64,000 nt of DNA from SVEL01 sp045125245 (GTDB lineage: Bacteria; Bacillota; Clostridia; Lachnospirales; Lachnospiraceae): assembly GCA_045125245.1 (NCBI GenBank), contig JBGVNF010000079.1:1-64000 (forward strand). Direction: 5' to 3'. Below the pieces are notes generated by a model that saw only the letters and a list, made by a program, of their open reading frames with translations, was not told the origin of the DNA and did not search any database. The position numbers were made by a program, and so were the translations under genes. Of this stretch, positions 15,410-25,351 are shown one piece after another. The stretch's first letter is position 1, and each line of letters starts with the position of its first letter.

Positions 15410-15991
15410 TTATTCACTAACTAACAATCCTTTATATTTGTTACAAAATTGTTCAAATGTTTGTAATTGGCTATCTTTTTCTGACACAATAGGTTCTTTT
15501 GTCATCCAACTAATCGCCAGTGTTTTATCATCCCATACTATACCTGTATCGCTTTCCTTTGAATATTTTCCGATACATGTGTAAGAAACTAAAGCATCTT
15601 CTGACACCACTTCAAATCCGTGAGCAAACCCCTTTGGTATCCATACTATACTTCGATTACTATCCGAAAGTTCAACTACAACATGTTTTCCAAATGTTTC
15701 AGAGCCATATCTTAAATCGACTATAACATCTCTTATTTCACCTTTAATGACTCGTACTATTTTAGCTTGTGGATTATCTGTCTGAAAATGCAAACCTCTA
15801 ATTACAGCTCTTTTGGAATATGTTTCAAATGTCTCATAAATATCTACCTTTAAATTCCACTGAGCAAATACATCTTTTTCTATATTTTTTAAAAAATATC
15901 CTCTTTCGTCTTCCATATAAAACGGAGTAATAATCTTAATATCTTTAATTACTAAGCTATCACACCCAAATCTACTATTCACTCTTTTCAC
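15410..15991 (-). CDS. RmlC-like sugar-nucleotide epimerase (AscE-like)
   Basis: 193-residue cupin of the dTDP-4-dehydrorhamnose 3,5-epimerase family. Signature RGLHFQ (catalytic His) at about residue 69, then IRDVIVDLR and IPKGFAHGF. In an rfbF-rfbG-rfbH context an RmlC homologue matches AscE of the CDP-ascarylose pathway, which inverts C5 to give an L-sugar; that assignment is inference from context. The start appears to be GTG 15989-15991 (MKRVNSRFG), overlapping the end of the upstream gene by 17 bp with a GAAGAAG site, so translation is coupled. It is 14 bp upstream of rfbH. Confidence 0.8.
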   Translation of the reverse strand: MKRVNSRFGCDSLVIKDIKIITPFYMEDERGYFLKNIEKDVFAQWNLKVDIYETFETYSKRAVIRGLHFQTDNPQAKIVRVIKGEIRDVIVDLRYGSETFGKHVVVELSDSNRSIVWIPKGFAHGFEVVSEDALVSYTCIGKYSKESDTGIVWDDKTLAISWMTKEPIVSEKDSQLQTFEQFCNKYKGLLVSE

Positions 15992-16901
15992 CTTCTTCTA
16001 TCCACTTTGATAACAATTTTATGCCATCTTCAAATTTTATCTCTGGCACAAAATTCATTTCATCTTTTAACTTATGTGTATTAAACTCTTTATAATCTAA
16101 TGGTTCACCACACATTTTTATCGCTCCAAAATTCAATTTAGATTGACTTCCTATCGTCTCATACATTCTCATTACAAACTCTTTAAGAGAATGTTGCTCT
16201 GAATTACCTATATAATAACTTTTAAAATTTATTCCTTTTTTTCCGACTAAAGCAATTGCTTTAACCGCATCTGACACATATATAAAATCATATCGTTGTG
16301 TGCATTTAGATAATAAAATTTCTTCGTCAGCCATCATTTTCTTTAATATACTATTAATAAATCTTTCAGATTTTTCACCTACTCCAAATATGTTCGATAT
16401 TATAACTTTTACATATTCGATTTCTTCACTCTTTGCAATTGTTCTTAACATATAGTCTGCAGTAGCCTTGGCCATACTATATACATTCCCACTAACACTT
16501 AATGATTCAGTCTGAAAACTTTTTAATGCATCGTATTCCATAATACTTCCAGCATATATATATCTTTTACACCCCATTTTTTTTGCTAACTTAATGGCGT
16601 CACACGAAGCATCAATATTTTGCATTTGAATATCTATATTATTACGATTAATACCGGATGTTCCATTCCACGCAAAATGGAAAAACAAATCAGCTTTCTC
16701 AACAAAATCACTATTCTCCATTAGTTTTTTATAATCAGCAAGACAGCTTTCAACAATTGTCACTTTACTACTCGCATACCATTCTTTAGGGACATTCTTC
16801 TTATCCCTAACAAATGCAATAACCTCATCCCCATATCGTAACAATTCATCTACTAACCATCTTCCCACAAAACCTGTTGAACCTGTAACAACCGCCTTCA
16901 T
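15975..16901 (-). CDS. NAD(P)-dependent sugar-nucleotide reductase/epimerase (SDR)
   Basis: 308-residue extended SDR. N-terminal GSTGFVGRW nucleotide-binding loop (about 7-15) and catalytic YSMAK at about residue 145. In 3,6-dideoxyhexose operons this position is taken by the last-step 4-ketoreductase (RfbJ abequose synthase or AscF-like), so it probably sets the final C4 configuration; sequence alone does not tell which sugar. ATG 16899-16901; it overlaps the RmlC-like gene at its 3' end. Confidence 0.8.
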   Translation of the reverse strand: MKAVVTGSTGFVGRWLVDELLRYGDEVIAFVRDKKNVPKEWYASSKVTIVESCLADYKKLMENSDFVEKADLFFHFAWNGTSGINRNNIDIQMQNIDASCDAIKLAKKMGCKRYIYAGSIMEYDALKSFQTESLSVSGNVYSMAKATADYMLRTIAKSEEIEYVKVIISNIFGVGEKSERFINSILKKMMADEEILLSKCTQRYDFIYVSDAVKAIALVGKKGINFKSYYIGNSEQHSLKEFVMRMYETIGSQSKLNFGAIKMCGEPLDYKEFNTHKLKDEMNFVPEIKFEDGIKLLSKWIEEGEKSE

Positions 16902-16917
16902 GCTATACCTACCATTT

Positions 16918-18177
16918 CTATATTTCTGTTAATTCTTCTAGGATTTCATCACTATAATACTTTTTATAATGAACCACCGAACCTTTAGTATTTCCATAAA
17001 ATATCTCATCTAACGTCAAATATCGTGTTTTATATTCTTCCAAATTCATATTTGCAAAAAACAAAAAATAATCTCCAGCCATACTACCAATTTCATCAAC
17101 AAAATTATGCTTATCTTTTTCTTTATCCGCAAAAGACTTTATATACTCCGCACATTTTTTTGCATTTGCACAACTATCATAATTATCAATAGTATACTTT
17201 CTAGCGTTACTGCCTATATTCTCTGCTAACTTACGATCATTATATAGTACTACAACATTCGCAACCATTTCTTCAACATTATTTGCTATCAAACCATTAT
17301 AATTATGTTCTATAATATTTCTCTCTGGCGAATTATTAAGTACTACCGCTGGCAATCCAGCAGCCATCGCCTCCAATAAAGCATTTTCTGTTGTAGCAAA
17401 ATTATGACTTGTCAACGGATAGCAAAATACATCTAAATTAATTAAACATTCTGGCAAATTATCTACATATCCTTCAAAATGTATACTTTTTTCCAAGCAT
17501 CTATCATAATCAACAAAACTCAGATATACAGCTTCGTCATGCTTGCCATAAAAATAAAATTCCGCATTAGGTATTTCTCTTTTTATTCGACTACATATTT
17601 CAGGAAAATTTTTATTCATCTTATTATAATTTACCGTTCCCGCATATCCAATATTAAAACTTTTATCTATATGATAAGAACTCTTATATTTTACATCAAC
17701 TGGTTTAAAATCACCTATACCATATATTAGTTTCGTGCTTTCAACAATTTGCTGACGTTCTTCTATCCAATGACTATTCTCATATGAACATTTTGAAGTA
17801 AACATTGCTCCATCAAACATAGAGATAAATTTTCCAGTCATCACAGGATAATACAACCCATTAATATGACTCCATAAAAAAGCTCTACTTTCCACTTCCG
17901 ATAAAACTTTAAAAACTTCCACCGAAAGAGGATGTCCCCACCAACTAAATACAATATAATCAGCATCAGCGACCATACTCTTAATTATATCTAAATCAGC
18001 CGATACTGTAACTTCTATCTTCTGTTGATTACAGACATTAACATAATGCATATTCTCTGGTTCTTCTAACAATAATATCTTATTATTAAAATATTCCTGC
18101 ATTCCTATCGCAAGTCCACTTATCGCCTTGCCAGCTCCACCACCAAGATGTGCTGCTATATGTAGCACATTTTCCAT
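16918..18177 (-). CDS. GT4-family glycosyltransferase
   Basis: Cytoplasmic GT-B glycosyltransferase of about 419 residues. The N-terminal domain starts MENVLHIAAHLGGGAGKA, with a glycine-rich loop, and the C-terminal donor domain has GYAGTVNYNK and the E-x7-E motif region ENALLEAMAAGLPAVVL. I prefer ATG 18175-18177; an upstream in-frame start at 18234 would overlap the preceding gene and add non-conserved residues. It probably adds a sugar (perhaps the dideoxyhexose) to the flagellin glycan or another acceptor. The last 60 or so residues are helical and not typical GT4. Confidence 0.8.
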   Translation of the reverse strand: MENVLHIAAHLGGGAGKAISGLAIGMQEYFNNKILLLEEPENMHYVNVCNQQKIEVTVSADLDIIKSMVADADYIVFSWWGHPLSVEVFKVLSEVESRAFLWSHINGLYYPVMTGKFISMFDGAMFTSKCSYENSHWIEERQQIVESTKLIYGIGDFKPVDVKYKSSYHIDKSFNIGYAGTVNYNKMNKNFPEICSRIKREIPNAEFYFYGKHDEAVYLSFVDYDRCLEKSIHFEGYVDNLPECLINLDVFCYPLTSHNFATTENALLEAMAAGLPAVVLNNSPERNIIEHNYNGLIANNVEEMVANVVVLYNDRKLAENIGSNARKYTIDNYDSCANAKKCAEYIKSFADKEKDKHNFVDEIGSMAGDYFLFFANMNLEEYKTRYLTLDEIFYGNTKGSVVHYKKYYSDEILEELTEI

Positions 18178-18208
18178 CACAATACCACTACCTTTTCTCC
18201 CATGTAAT

Positions 18209-19309
18209 TTAATAACAGTACAGCACATAATCAAAAAAATACGCTGAATGATGTCTGAGTTTGAATTTATATTCTGGATTAATATCTTTTATATATTTAG
18301 CAATCGAATATAAATCACATGGATAATGATATACACAAATAGTCATTTTAGGCTTATACTTCTTTATTGTATTTTTCGCCCCTTGTAACAACGCCATCTC
18401 CATGCCTTCAATATCTGCTTTTATAAAAGATACTCTTTTTCCATCCATAAACTCATCTAATGAATATATATCAACAACTTCACTTTCCGAATCTAGCATA
18501 GGCTCATCATATAAGCAGGTGTTAATTAATTTCAAAGTATCATCCTTAGGTATGTAGAGCTTACTTCTATTTTCTCCTAATCCTGCTTTAACAATACTCA
18601 CCTTTTTCTTATCAAATCCCCATTCATTACTCAATCGTTCTATTCGATAATCTAATGCTCTGCATTGTTGTTCCCCTGGTTCAAATGCATATATATGTTC
18701 AAATGCTCCTAAATTCTCCCATACAAAGCGCTCTATTGAATCACCCACATATGCGCCCGCATCAACGAAAACTTCGTTTGCAAAACCATTTCCACCGCCA
18801 AAACCTGGAACCGAAAAATATGCATTACCTTCCCAAACGTCATGACATACCGTTTCGTCTCCTGTCAGCATACAATATAATAATGCATTATAAGTATTTT
18901 TAGATTTTTCATCTTCCATATAGTTATCTCTAACGTCTTTATATTCCTCATAATGTTTTATAAGATACCATCCCAAAAAAGGCATTACTACATATTTATC
19001 ACTATATATTTTACTAATCGGCTCAACCGCATGTACAGCAGCTATCAACACATTCGGTATCATTTCAATTTTCTCATCATCAGGACTAACAATCTCTATA
19101 CCCATATATTTCTGACCACATATTTCTTCGTTTTTGTCAACAATATAGCGTACATCTATCCCATTATCTATCAAATATTTTATTGTCCACTTGCCTACAA
19201 AACCAAACCCATGCACTAATACTCCTCTATCAATCCCTTTCTCTATAGCAGTATATTTAATCTGATCCTTGCTAACAATATCCTCTATTAATTGATTTGT
19301 GTATTCCAT
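18209..19309 (-). CDS. FkbM-family methyltransferase with N-terminal Rossmann-like domain
   Basis: 366 residues. The N-terminal part (about 20-120) has a dinucleotide-binding-like loop, GVLVHGFGFVGKW, and the C-terminal part (about 165-340) is an FkbM SAM-dependent methyltransferase: EVFVDAGAYVGDSI (SAM loop), YAFEPGEQQC, FIKADIEGMEMALLQGA and KMTICVYHYP. FkbM enzymes O-methylate sugars or polyketides; in this operon a glycan methylation role is likely. The similar two-domain layout at 25352-26467 suggests paralogues within the operon. Followed by 31 bp to the glycosyltransferase. Confidence 0.85.
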   Translation of the reverse strand: MEYTNQLIEDIVSKDQIKYTAIEKGIDRGVLVHGFGFVGKWTIKYLIDNGIDVRYIVDKNEEICGQKYMGIEIVSPDDEKIEMIPNVLIAAVHAVEPISKIYSDKYVVMPFLGWYLIKHYEEYKDVRDNYMEDEKSKNTYNALLYCMLTGDETVCHDVWEGNAYFSVPGFGGGNGFANEVFVDAGAYVGDSIERFVWENLGAFEHIYAFEPGEQQCRALDYRIERLSNEWGFDKKKVSIVKAGLGENRSKLYIPKDDTLKLINTCLYDEPMLDSESEVVDIYSLDEFMDGKRVSFIKADIEGMEMALLQGAKNTIKKYKPKMTICVYHYPCDLYSIAKYIKDINPEYKFKLRHHSAYFFDYVLYCY

Positions 19310-19411
19310 AATAATCTCCTCATTATACCTACCTAATAGTTTTTTCTGTATATAGCAACAGTGTCAAACTAGCCTTATCATAACTGTACACACGCTTAAA
19401 TAGATTTTAAT

Positions 19412-20413
19412 TTATAGTTTTAGTAACAACTCTTCCCTATATTTATCAATATCATCTGGTTGTCCTTGTCTAAGTTGTCCACAATTAGCACATATGTGAT
19501 GATTTTTGCGTTCTCCCCTTAAAAACATTTTTTGATACTCTCTAAGTTTTTCTCCATTCCACATGTTTTTAACTGATTCTATATTAGCATCTCCAATCTC
19601 CAATTTTCGTTTCCAATCCAAAAAGCACAAACTAGCCTTACCATCTGAATTTATAGCAAATGAATAAAATACATATGGACATACTAAAACCTCTTTTATT
19701 TCTTGACCATAAATACCTCTGTTCTGATTTATATCTACTTTTGTCTGATCAAATGTTGGCCAGCAATCCATAATACTCTCTATATATATGCCATCAGCTA
19801 TATTACCAAAAGTATCTATAAACTCCTGTTTTTCATCTTCTGTTAATATATCTCCATTTATCTTTACAATCATCTCTGTATTGGTTTTATGCTCATAAAA
19901 ATATCTAATATTATCTACCAACTGATTATAATCTATTTTATAACCCGAAAAATCCTTATATTGTAAAGCATTTACTCCTTCTATGGAAATATTTATCCTA
20001 TCAAGCTTTGAATCAATTATTTTTTGCCCTAATTCCTTCGTTAACAAAGACGCATTTGTTGTAGTATCCACTCTATCACAACATCCTGATTCTTTTGCAT
20101 ATCTAACCATATCGGCAAATCTTGGATTAAGCAATGGTTCTCCATCTTTATACAATCTAATAACTTTAACTTTATCCTCAAATAAACAAATATCATCAAT
20201 TATTTTAGTATATAATTCCCATGACATATTCCCATGATTACGTCCAGGAGTATTAGCCATCAATTCTCTATCTCCTGTAGGACAAAACTTACATTGAAAA
20301 TTACATCTATCACTTGGATCTATATTAATAATAAAAGGCGTTCTCAATGGAATCACAGTTTCCAATTTAGTTCTATTATTTAAATCAATTCTTGGTTTAA
20401 ACTCTGCGTTCAT
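19412..20413 (-). CDS. Radical SAM/SPASM-domain protein
   Basis: 333 residues. The radical SAM cluster motif is C37-x3-C41-x2-C44 (RCNFQCKFC), followed by the SAM-binding glycine-rich segment (YKDGEPLLNP). The C-terminal SPASM region carries extra cysteines (VCPYVF, SLCFLD, ICANCG) for auxiliary iron-sulphur binding. SPASM enzymes modify peptides or sugars (for example 3,6- or 4,6-dideoxy chemistry or aminoglycoside epimerisation); the substrate here cannot be read from the sequence. It lies inside the glycosylation operon, 31 bp after the multidomain glycosyltransferase. Confidence 0.85.
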   Translation of the reverse strand: MNAEFKPRIDLNNRTKLETVIPLRTPFIINIDPSDRCNFQCKFCPTGDRELMANTPGRNHGNMSWELYTKIIDDICLFEDKVKVIRLYKDGEPLLNPRFADMVRYAKESGCCDRVDTTTNASLLTKELGQKIIDSKLDRINISIEGVNALQYKDFSGYKIDYNQLVDNIRYFYEHKTNTEMIVKINGDILTEDEKQEFIDTFGNIADGIYIESIMDCWPTFDQTKVDINQNRGIYGQEIKEVLVCPYVFYSFAINSDGKASLCFLDWKRKLEIGDANIESVKNMWNGEKLREYQKMFLRGERKNHHICANCGQLRQGQPDDIDKYREELLLKL

Positions 20414-20444
20414 ATTCCCTCCAAAAAACTTTATCTATAATTCA

Positions 20445-22964
20445 TCACACAAATAATTTGTCCTCTTCACCTGGACGAATTATTCCTAATCCTGTAAATT
20501 CACGTATAAACACATTTCTAAGTTTATTATATGCGTGAACATCATTTTTATATTTCTCCAATATAATACGACCTGCTTTAAAAATATTCTCGTTGTTATT
20601 CGAAAGAGAATTATTCTGTCTATATACTTCAGTAAAAATCTGGTCACAATAGTAAAGCTTACATCCATCCTTTGTAATATCAAGCATCTGTAGCCAATCT
20701 TCATACATATGTATAGACGTATCGTACTTATATTTCTTAATAACATCCGCCTTGCCTATCACAGTTGTCGGAGATACAATATTACCATCTAAAAGAAGTT
20801 CATAATCCACAAACCCTTCCTTGTACTGCGGTGCTGGAACCTTATATTTATTACCATTAAGATTAAGACAAAATGCGCCAAATACAATATCCGCTTTCTT
20901 TTCATGCAACATCTGCATCTGAATTCTCAACTTATTTACTAACCATTCATCATCACTATCCTGAAATGCTATATATTTGCCATGGCACTGGTCTATTCCG
21001 AAGTTTCTCGCATTAGCCACACCACTATTTGCCCCTAATTCGTACAATTTAACTCGATTATCCTTTTCAGCTATAGACTTAACAATCGATACTGTCTTAT
21101 CTGTAGAGCCATCATCGACTACTACTATCTCCATATTTGTATATGTTTGTTTACAAACTGATTGGAGACATCTTTCTATAGTATTCTCTCTGTTATATAC
21201 AGGAATTACTACACTTACCATTTCAGGCTTTCTTAATCCAAAAATATATTTAAATGTTTCAAATTCCTCTTTATCCACAACTTCTGGAAGCATTTGTATT
21301 ACATCATATAGTTTTTGCTCTTTCTCATTAAGTCCACAATCATTCACTACTCTCTTTATATTTTCAACACTATAGCCTGCTCGAAGGAACATTTTTATAG
21401 CCTCAAATTTTGTAAACAACCTACAATTATTCTTATCCAAAGGACCCGTTTCACCATACTGAAGCTTGCCCCCAAGTAGTGGCACCACTACAGAGTAATG
21501 CAGGGCATTGTTTACACTAGCCACTATCATTCCATCTGGTTTTAAATATCTATTTATTTTAAGTAGAGTCCACAACGGTTCCTTAAGTTGTTCTAACACA
21601 TCTCCGATTATAATATAATCAAAATACTCTTCCTTAAAATCTAAATCCATATCTTCTATATTTCCCCGAATTATATCTAAATAATTAGAAGCGACTTCTG
21701 CCACATATGGATTCAACTCAATACCTTTAACAATAGCATTAGGATACATATACTCAATGCGTGCCATCGTTGCACCCATACCACATCCAATTTCTAGTAC
21801 TTTTATATCTTTTTTGCTATCCTCAACAAGGTAACTCAATATATCCTCTCTAACATCTGCATAATACTCACAAGAAAAACCAAGTTTGCGTATCATAAGC
21901 TCTTTGTTTTTTTTCAATAAATTATTAAATGCAGCAAGATCCTTTTTAAAACTTTGATGACCATAATGAAATATAAAACTATTCTTACACAGTAAAACAA
22001 GATATCCCGCTTTAATAATTCTATATCCTATATCATTATCCTCATAATTTCCTGGCGAAAATTCTTCGTCAAGTAATCCAACTTTATCCAAAACAGTTCT
22101 TTTCATCATCAATGCAAATCCTACTAGATATGGCTTTTTTTCATAAGGATTCTTTGATAACACATTATTCGTATAAGCCCAATCAAGATACTGCTCTCTA
22201 GTTTCAAATTCCTCTTTTATCTTCTGCCAATTAGTAACAAAATTTGATACGCTTCCTGTTGCCCCAACCTTATCGTTTTCATATAGGCCCATTCTAAGCC
22301 AAAATATTGCATTAATAGGAACTATAGTATCATTGTTTAGAAGAAAAATATCATTCTCTCTTTTAGCAGCATTTATACCCTGATTACACGCAATTGGAAA
22401 ACCAGTATTGTGATCATTAGCTATCAGCACAACATCTTCCTGCTCTCGTAACCACTCACATATACCATCTGTAGACGCATTATCTACTGCCACTATCTCA
22501 TATGAACCTATAGGACATGTCTCTCTAATACTCTCTACACATCCCTGCATCATTTCTTTACAATTATATGAAGGTATAACGATTGACACTGGTTTTACAC
22601 CTACGCCACCATCTATAAAGAGTCGATTCTTCTTATTTCTTAACTCTTCCACATTATCATTATTACAATAGAACTCTGCCATCTCATAACAAAGATATGC
22701 TTTATTATTATTACGGTTAAGATAATAGTCACCCAAATAATTATACATATCGTACTCTGTAGGACACATACGCATACCTGCCTCTATACTATCAAATAAT
22801 TCATCGTCATTTCTCTTTTGTCTTGCTAGCATAACTCTAAGCATCCAATAATTATAATCCTGCTCACTTTCTTTGGTAGCAATACTATCAAGCAAACCTT
22901 CTATAGCCGCATAATCTCCACTATCTAGATATTCACTTACCTTTAATATATCCTCATCCTTCAT
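20445..22964 (-). CDS. Multidomain glycosyltransferase-methyltransferase-glycosyltransferase
   Basis: About 839 residues with four parts. TPR-like helices at the N-terminus (about 1-115); a GT2 domain (about 125-365) with VSIVIPSYNC, NDTIVP and GLLDEEFSPGNYEDND; a class I SAM methyltransferase (about 385-530) with VLEIGCGMGATM and DYIIIGDVLEQL; and a second GT2 domain (about 590-790) with VSVVIPVYNRENTIERCL, VDDGSTD and QDSDDEW. ATG 22962-22964 is chosen from GGAGG 8 nt upstream (an in-frame TTG lies earlier). A single protein could add two sugars and methylate one. Common style in Clostridial surface and flagellar glycan islands. Confidence 0.85.
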   Translation of the reverse strand: MKDEDILKVSEYLDSGDYAAIEGLLDSIATKESEQDYNYWMLRVMLARQKRNDDELFDSIEAGMRMCPTEYDMYNYLGDYYLNRNNNKAYLCYEMAEFYCNNDNVEELRNKKNRLFIDGGVGVKPVSIVIPSYNCKEMMQGCVESIRETCPIGSYEIVAVDNASTDGICEWLREQEDVVLIANDHNTGFPIACNQGINAAKRENDIFLLNNDTIVPINAIFWLRMGLYENDKVGATGSVSNFVTNWQKIKEEFETREQYLDWAYTNNVLSKNPYEKKPYLVGFALMMKRTVLDKVGLLDEEFSPGNYEDNDIGYRIIKAGYLVLLCKNSFIFHYGHQSFKKDLAAFNNLLKKNKELMIRKLGFSCEYYADVREDILSYLVEDSKKDIKVLEIGCGMGATMARIEYMYPNAIVKGIELNPYVAEVASNYLDIIRGNIEDMDLDFKEEYFDYIIIGDVLEQLKEPLWTLLKINRYLKPDGMIVASVNNALHYSVVVPLLGGKLQYGETGPLDKNNCRLFTKFEAIKMFLRAGYSVENIKRVVNDCGLNEKEQKLYDVIQMLPEVVDKEEFETFKYIFGLRKPEMVSVVIPVYNRENTIERCLQSVCKQTYTNMEIVVVDDGSTDKTVSIVKSIAEKDNRVKLYELGANSGVANARNFGIDQCHGKYIAFQDSDDEWLVNKLRIQMQMLHEKKADIVFGAFCLNLNGNKYKVPAPQYKEGFVDYELLLDGNIVSPTTVIGKADVIKKYKYDTSIHMYEDWLQMLDITKDGCKLYYCDQIFTEVYRQNNSLSNNNENIFKAGRIILEKYKNDVHAYNKLRNVFIREFTGLGIIRPGEEDKLFV

Positions 22965-23002
22965 CTGTGCATCCTCCAACACTTGTCCCTATTATTGCAA
23001 TA

Positions 23003-24517
23003 TTATTTCTCTATACAGAACCATATCTTATCTGCAGTAAGCCTTGTAAACATCTCATTCTTATCAGATATAACACAGTATTCATTCATAATCTTACAAC
23101 CCATTTCTAATATATCTCTTTCTACATTAGCTAATTGCTCCATAGCTACATATGATATATTTATACCCATTTTCTTTATGTCTCTAAAAATTGAGTTCAT
23201 CGGATAATTGTAATAATATTCATCCTGCACCGTAACAGTATAGCCAAGCATTTGAAGCAACGCATATATATTATTTGTATTTTTTAACGAGAAAAATAAC
23301 TGTCCACCTTGTTTTAGCAACATATATGCATCCATCAATACATTGATTGGCTCGTAATATCCGTTTATTGCATCACCTATAACAATATAATCATACTCAT
23401 TAAATAAAAGCTTTCTTGTTAAATATTCCTCCCTATCACATATTACACTACCCTCACATATAGTCTTCAAATCCACTGCATATTTTTCCTGTCTTGTATA
23501 TGCAGACAATTCTGCATCGAATATACCAAACCTACGAATCATATTCTTAATATCCAAAATAGGAGCACCACATTTTACATCTATTCCCAATATTTTAGGC
23601 TTTTCTGTACTTACCGCTTTTATATGCTTATTCAAGATATCACTTACAAAATTCCCAGCATCAATACATGCATCGATATCACGATATTTCTGTATAAAAT
23701 TTCTTCTACCACTATCAAACGATATCCTATTTTTTACAGGATCTCTGCTATCCATAGGATGATCATGACATATCCATGTATCTCTCGCTATGACCACTTT
23801 ATAACCTGCACGTCTGATTCTAAATGCCATATCATCATCCATAAAGTCATGCCAGAATCCAAAATCACCCACGGGCCAGCCAATAGCATATATACACTCT
23901 TTTCTAAACACATGCCCCAATGTCACAAGTTTTAAGCTTTCTTGCCATTTTGCTGGATCTGATACATTATATAATGCAGCTTTAGCCTGCATATTCTCAT
24001 AACTATCATATGGTATGTCAATGCACTGATAGCTGGAAACATTTGAACATACCGGATTAACTATACCTATCCTTTTATCAGATTGTAAAACCTTTAAGAG
24101 ATTAGATAACCAATTCGGTGTAAGAATAAGGTCACTCGCTACGCAAGCCACAAATTCACTTAACATACTTGTAGATATTATTTCTTGAGAAAATCCTGAA
24201 CCAATATTTTTTTCAACATGTAAAATCATCTTTTTAGGATACTCAACCTCCTTAAAAAACTCTAGCACATCACTACTCTCCGAACCATTATCAATTAGAA
24301 TCAAGTCATAATCCACATCTTTAGTATTCTCTAAAATACTTCTTACGCATCTTTTCACATATTCAATCTGATTATATGCCTGTACTATAATCGTCACATC
24401 AGACTTATATTTCTTTGATTTTGACGATATTTGTGCCTTTATAGAACGTGCTTCATATAAATCTAATGCTTCTCGTCCATCTTCTATAGCCGCATTCTTA
24501 ATTTCAATTATCTCCAT
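23003..24517 (-). CDS. GT2 glycosyltransferase with C-terminal methyltransferase-like domain
   Basis: About 504 residues. The GT2 domain (about 40-290) has VTIIVQAYNQIEYVKRCV, LIDNGSESSD and a DxD-like DDDMAF in FWHDFMDDDM; the C-terminal region (about 310-480) keeps a Rossmann methyltransferase outline (KILGIDVKCGAP, DYIVIGDAINGYYEP) but with a poor SAM loop, so it may be degenerate. I prefer ATG 24515-24517 (MEIIEIK), preceded by GAGG/AGGAT; an upstream ATG at 24565 would overlap rfbF. Same architecture family as the neighbouring gene at 20445. Confidence 0.8.
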   Translation of the reverse strand: MEIIEIKNAAIEDGREALDLYEARSIKAQISSKSKKYKSDVTIIVQAYNQIEYVKRCVRSILENTKDVDYDLILIDNGSESSDVLEFFKEVEYPKKMILHVEKNIGSGFSQEIISTSMLSEFVACVASDLILTPNWLSNLLKVLQSDKRIGIVNPVCSNVSSYQCIDIPYDSYENMQAKAALYNVSDPAKWQESLKLVTLGHVFRKECIYAIGWPVGDFGFWHDFMDDDMAFRIRRAGYKVVIARDTWICHDHPMDSRDPVKNRISFDSGRRNFIQKYRDIDACIDAGNFVSDILNKHIKAVSTEKPKILGIDVKCGAPILDIKNMIRRFGIFDAELSAYTRQEKYAVDLKTICEGSVICDREEYLTRKLLFNEYDYIVIGDAINGYYEPINVLMDAYMLLKQGGQLFFSLKNTNNIYALLQMLGYTVTVQDEYYYNYPMNSIFRDIKKMGINISYVAMEQLANVERDILEMGCKIMNEYCVISDKNEMFTRLTADKIWFCIEK

Positions 24518-24546
24518 TATCCTATACCTCTGCTGTTTATCATTAA

Positions 24547-25326
24547 TTAACTCCACTTTATCCATGGAGCTTTCTTATTTTCTATAAGCTCGTCTAATAT
24601 AATCTGATCTCTCATAGTATCCATACACTGCCAAAAACCTTTATGCTTATATGCCATCAACTGACCCTGTTTTGCCAAATTTTCAAGTGGTCCTCTTTCA
24701 AAAATTAAGTCATCTGATTCATCCAAATAGTCAAAAACCTCTGGATTTAAAACCATAAATCCAGCATTTATCCATCCACCATCCTCTTTACTCTTTTCAG
24801 TAAATTTTTTTATACTATCTCCATCTCTTATATCAAGTACACCAAATCTGCCCCCTGGCTGTATAGCTGTCATTGTCGCAATCTTCTGATGTTGATTATG
24901 ATAATTAACAATATCTTGAATATTTACATCTGATACACCATCACCATATGTAAGCATAAATGGTTCTGCACCTATATATTTTTGAACCTTCTTTATACGT
25001 GCTCCTGTTTGAGTATTAAGACCAGTATCAACTAGGGTAACTTTCCAAGGTTCAGCTACATTATTGTGAACGATCATATTGTTATTATCTGTAAAATCAA
25101 AGGTAATATCTGAGCGATGCAAATAATAGTCTGCAAAATATTCCTTTATCATATGACCTTTATATCCACAGCATATTACAAATTCATTAAATCCATAATA
25201 GGAATAGCTTTTCATAATATGCCACAATATGGGATTCCCACCTATTTCGACCATTGGCTTAGGTCTAATACTACTCTCCTCAGATATTCTTGTTCCTCTT
25301 CCACCTGCCAATATTACTACTTTCAT
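24547..25326 (-). CDS. rfbF: Glucose-1-phosphate cytidylyltransferase
   Basis: Makes CDP-glucose from CTP and glucose-1-phosphate, the committed step to CDP-dideoxyhexoses. 259 residues, full family length. Nucleotidyltransferase signature LAGGRGTRI at residues 6-14 and RPKPMVEIGG near 22-31; YGDGVSDVNI carries the metal Asp; GFWQCMDTMRDQ is typical near the C-terminus. Second gene of the operon, 25 bp after the FkbM gene. Together with rfbG and rfbH it defines the pathway. Confidence 0.93.
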   Translation of the reverse strand: MKVVILAGGRGTRISEESSIRPKPMVEIGGNPILWHIMKSYSYYGFNEFVICCGYKGHMIKEYFADYYLHRSDITFDFTDNNNMIVHNNVAEPWKVTLVDTGLNTQTGARIKKVQKYIGAEPFMLTYGDGVSDVNIQDIVNYHNQHQKIATMTAIQPGGRFGVLDIRDGDSIKKFTEKSKEDGGWINAGFMVLNPEVFDYLDESDDLIFERGPLENLAKQGQLMAYKHKGFWQCMDTMRDQIILDELIENKKAPWIKWS

Positions 25327-25351
25327 CCTTTGTTCCTCCCTTTTATATTAT

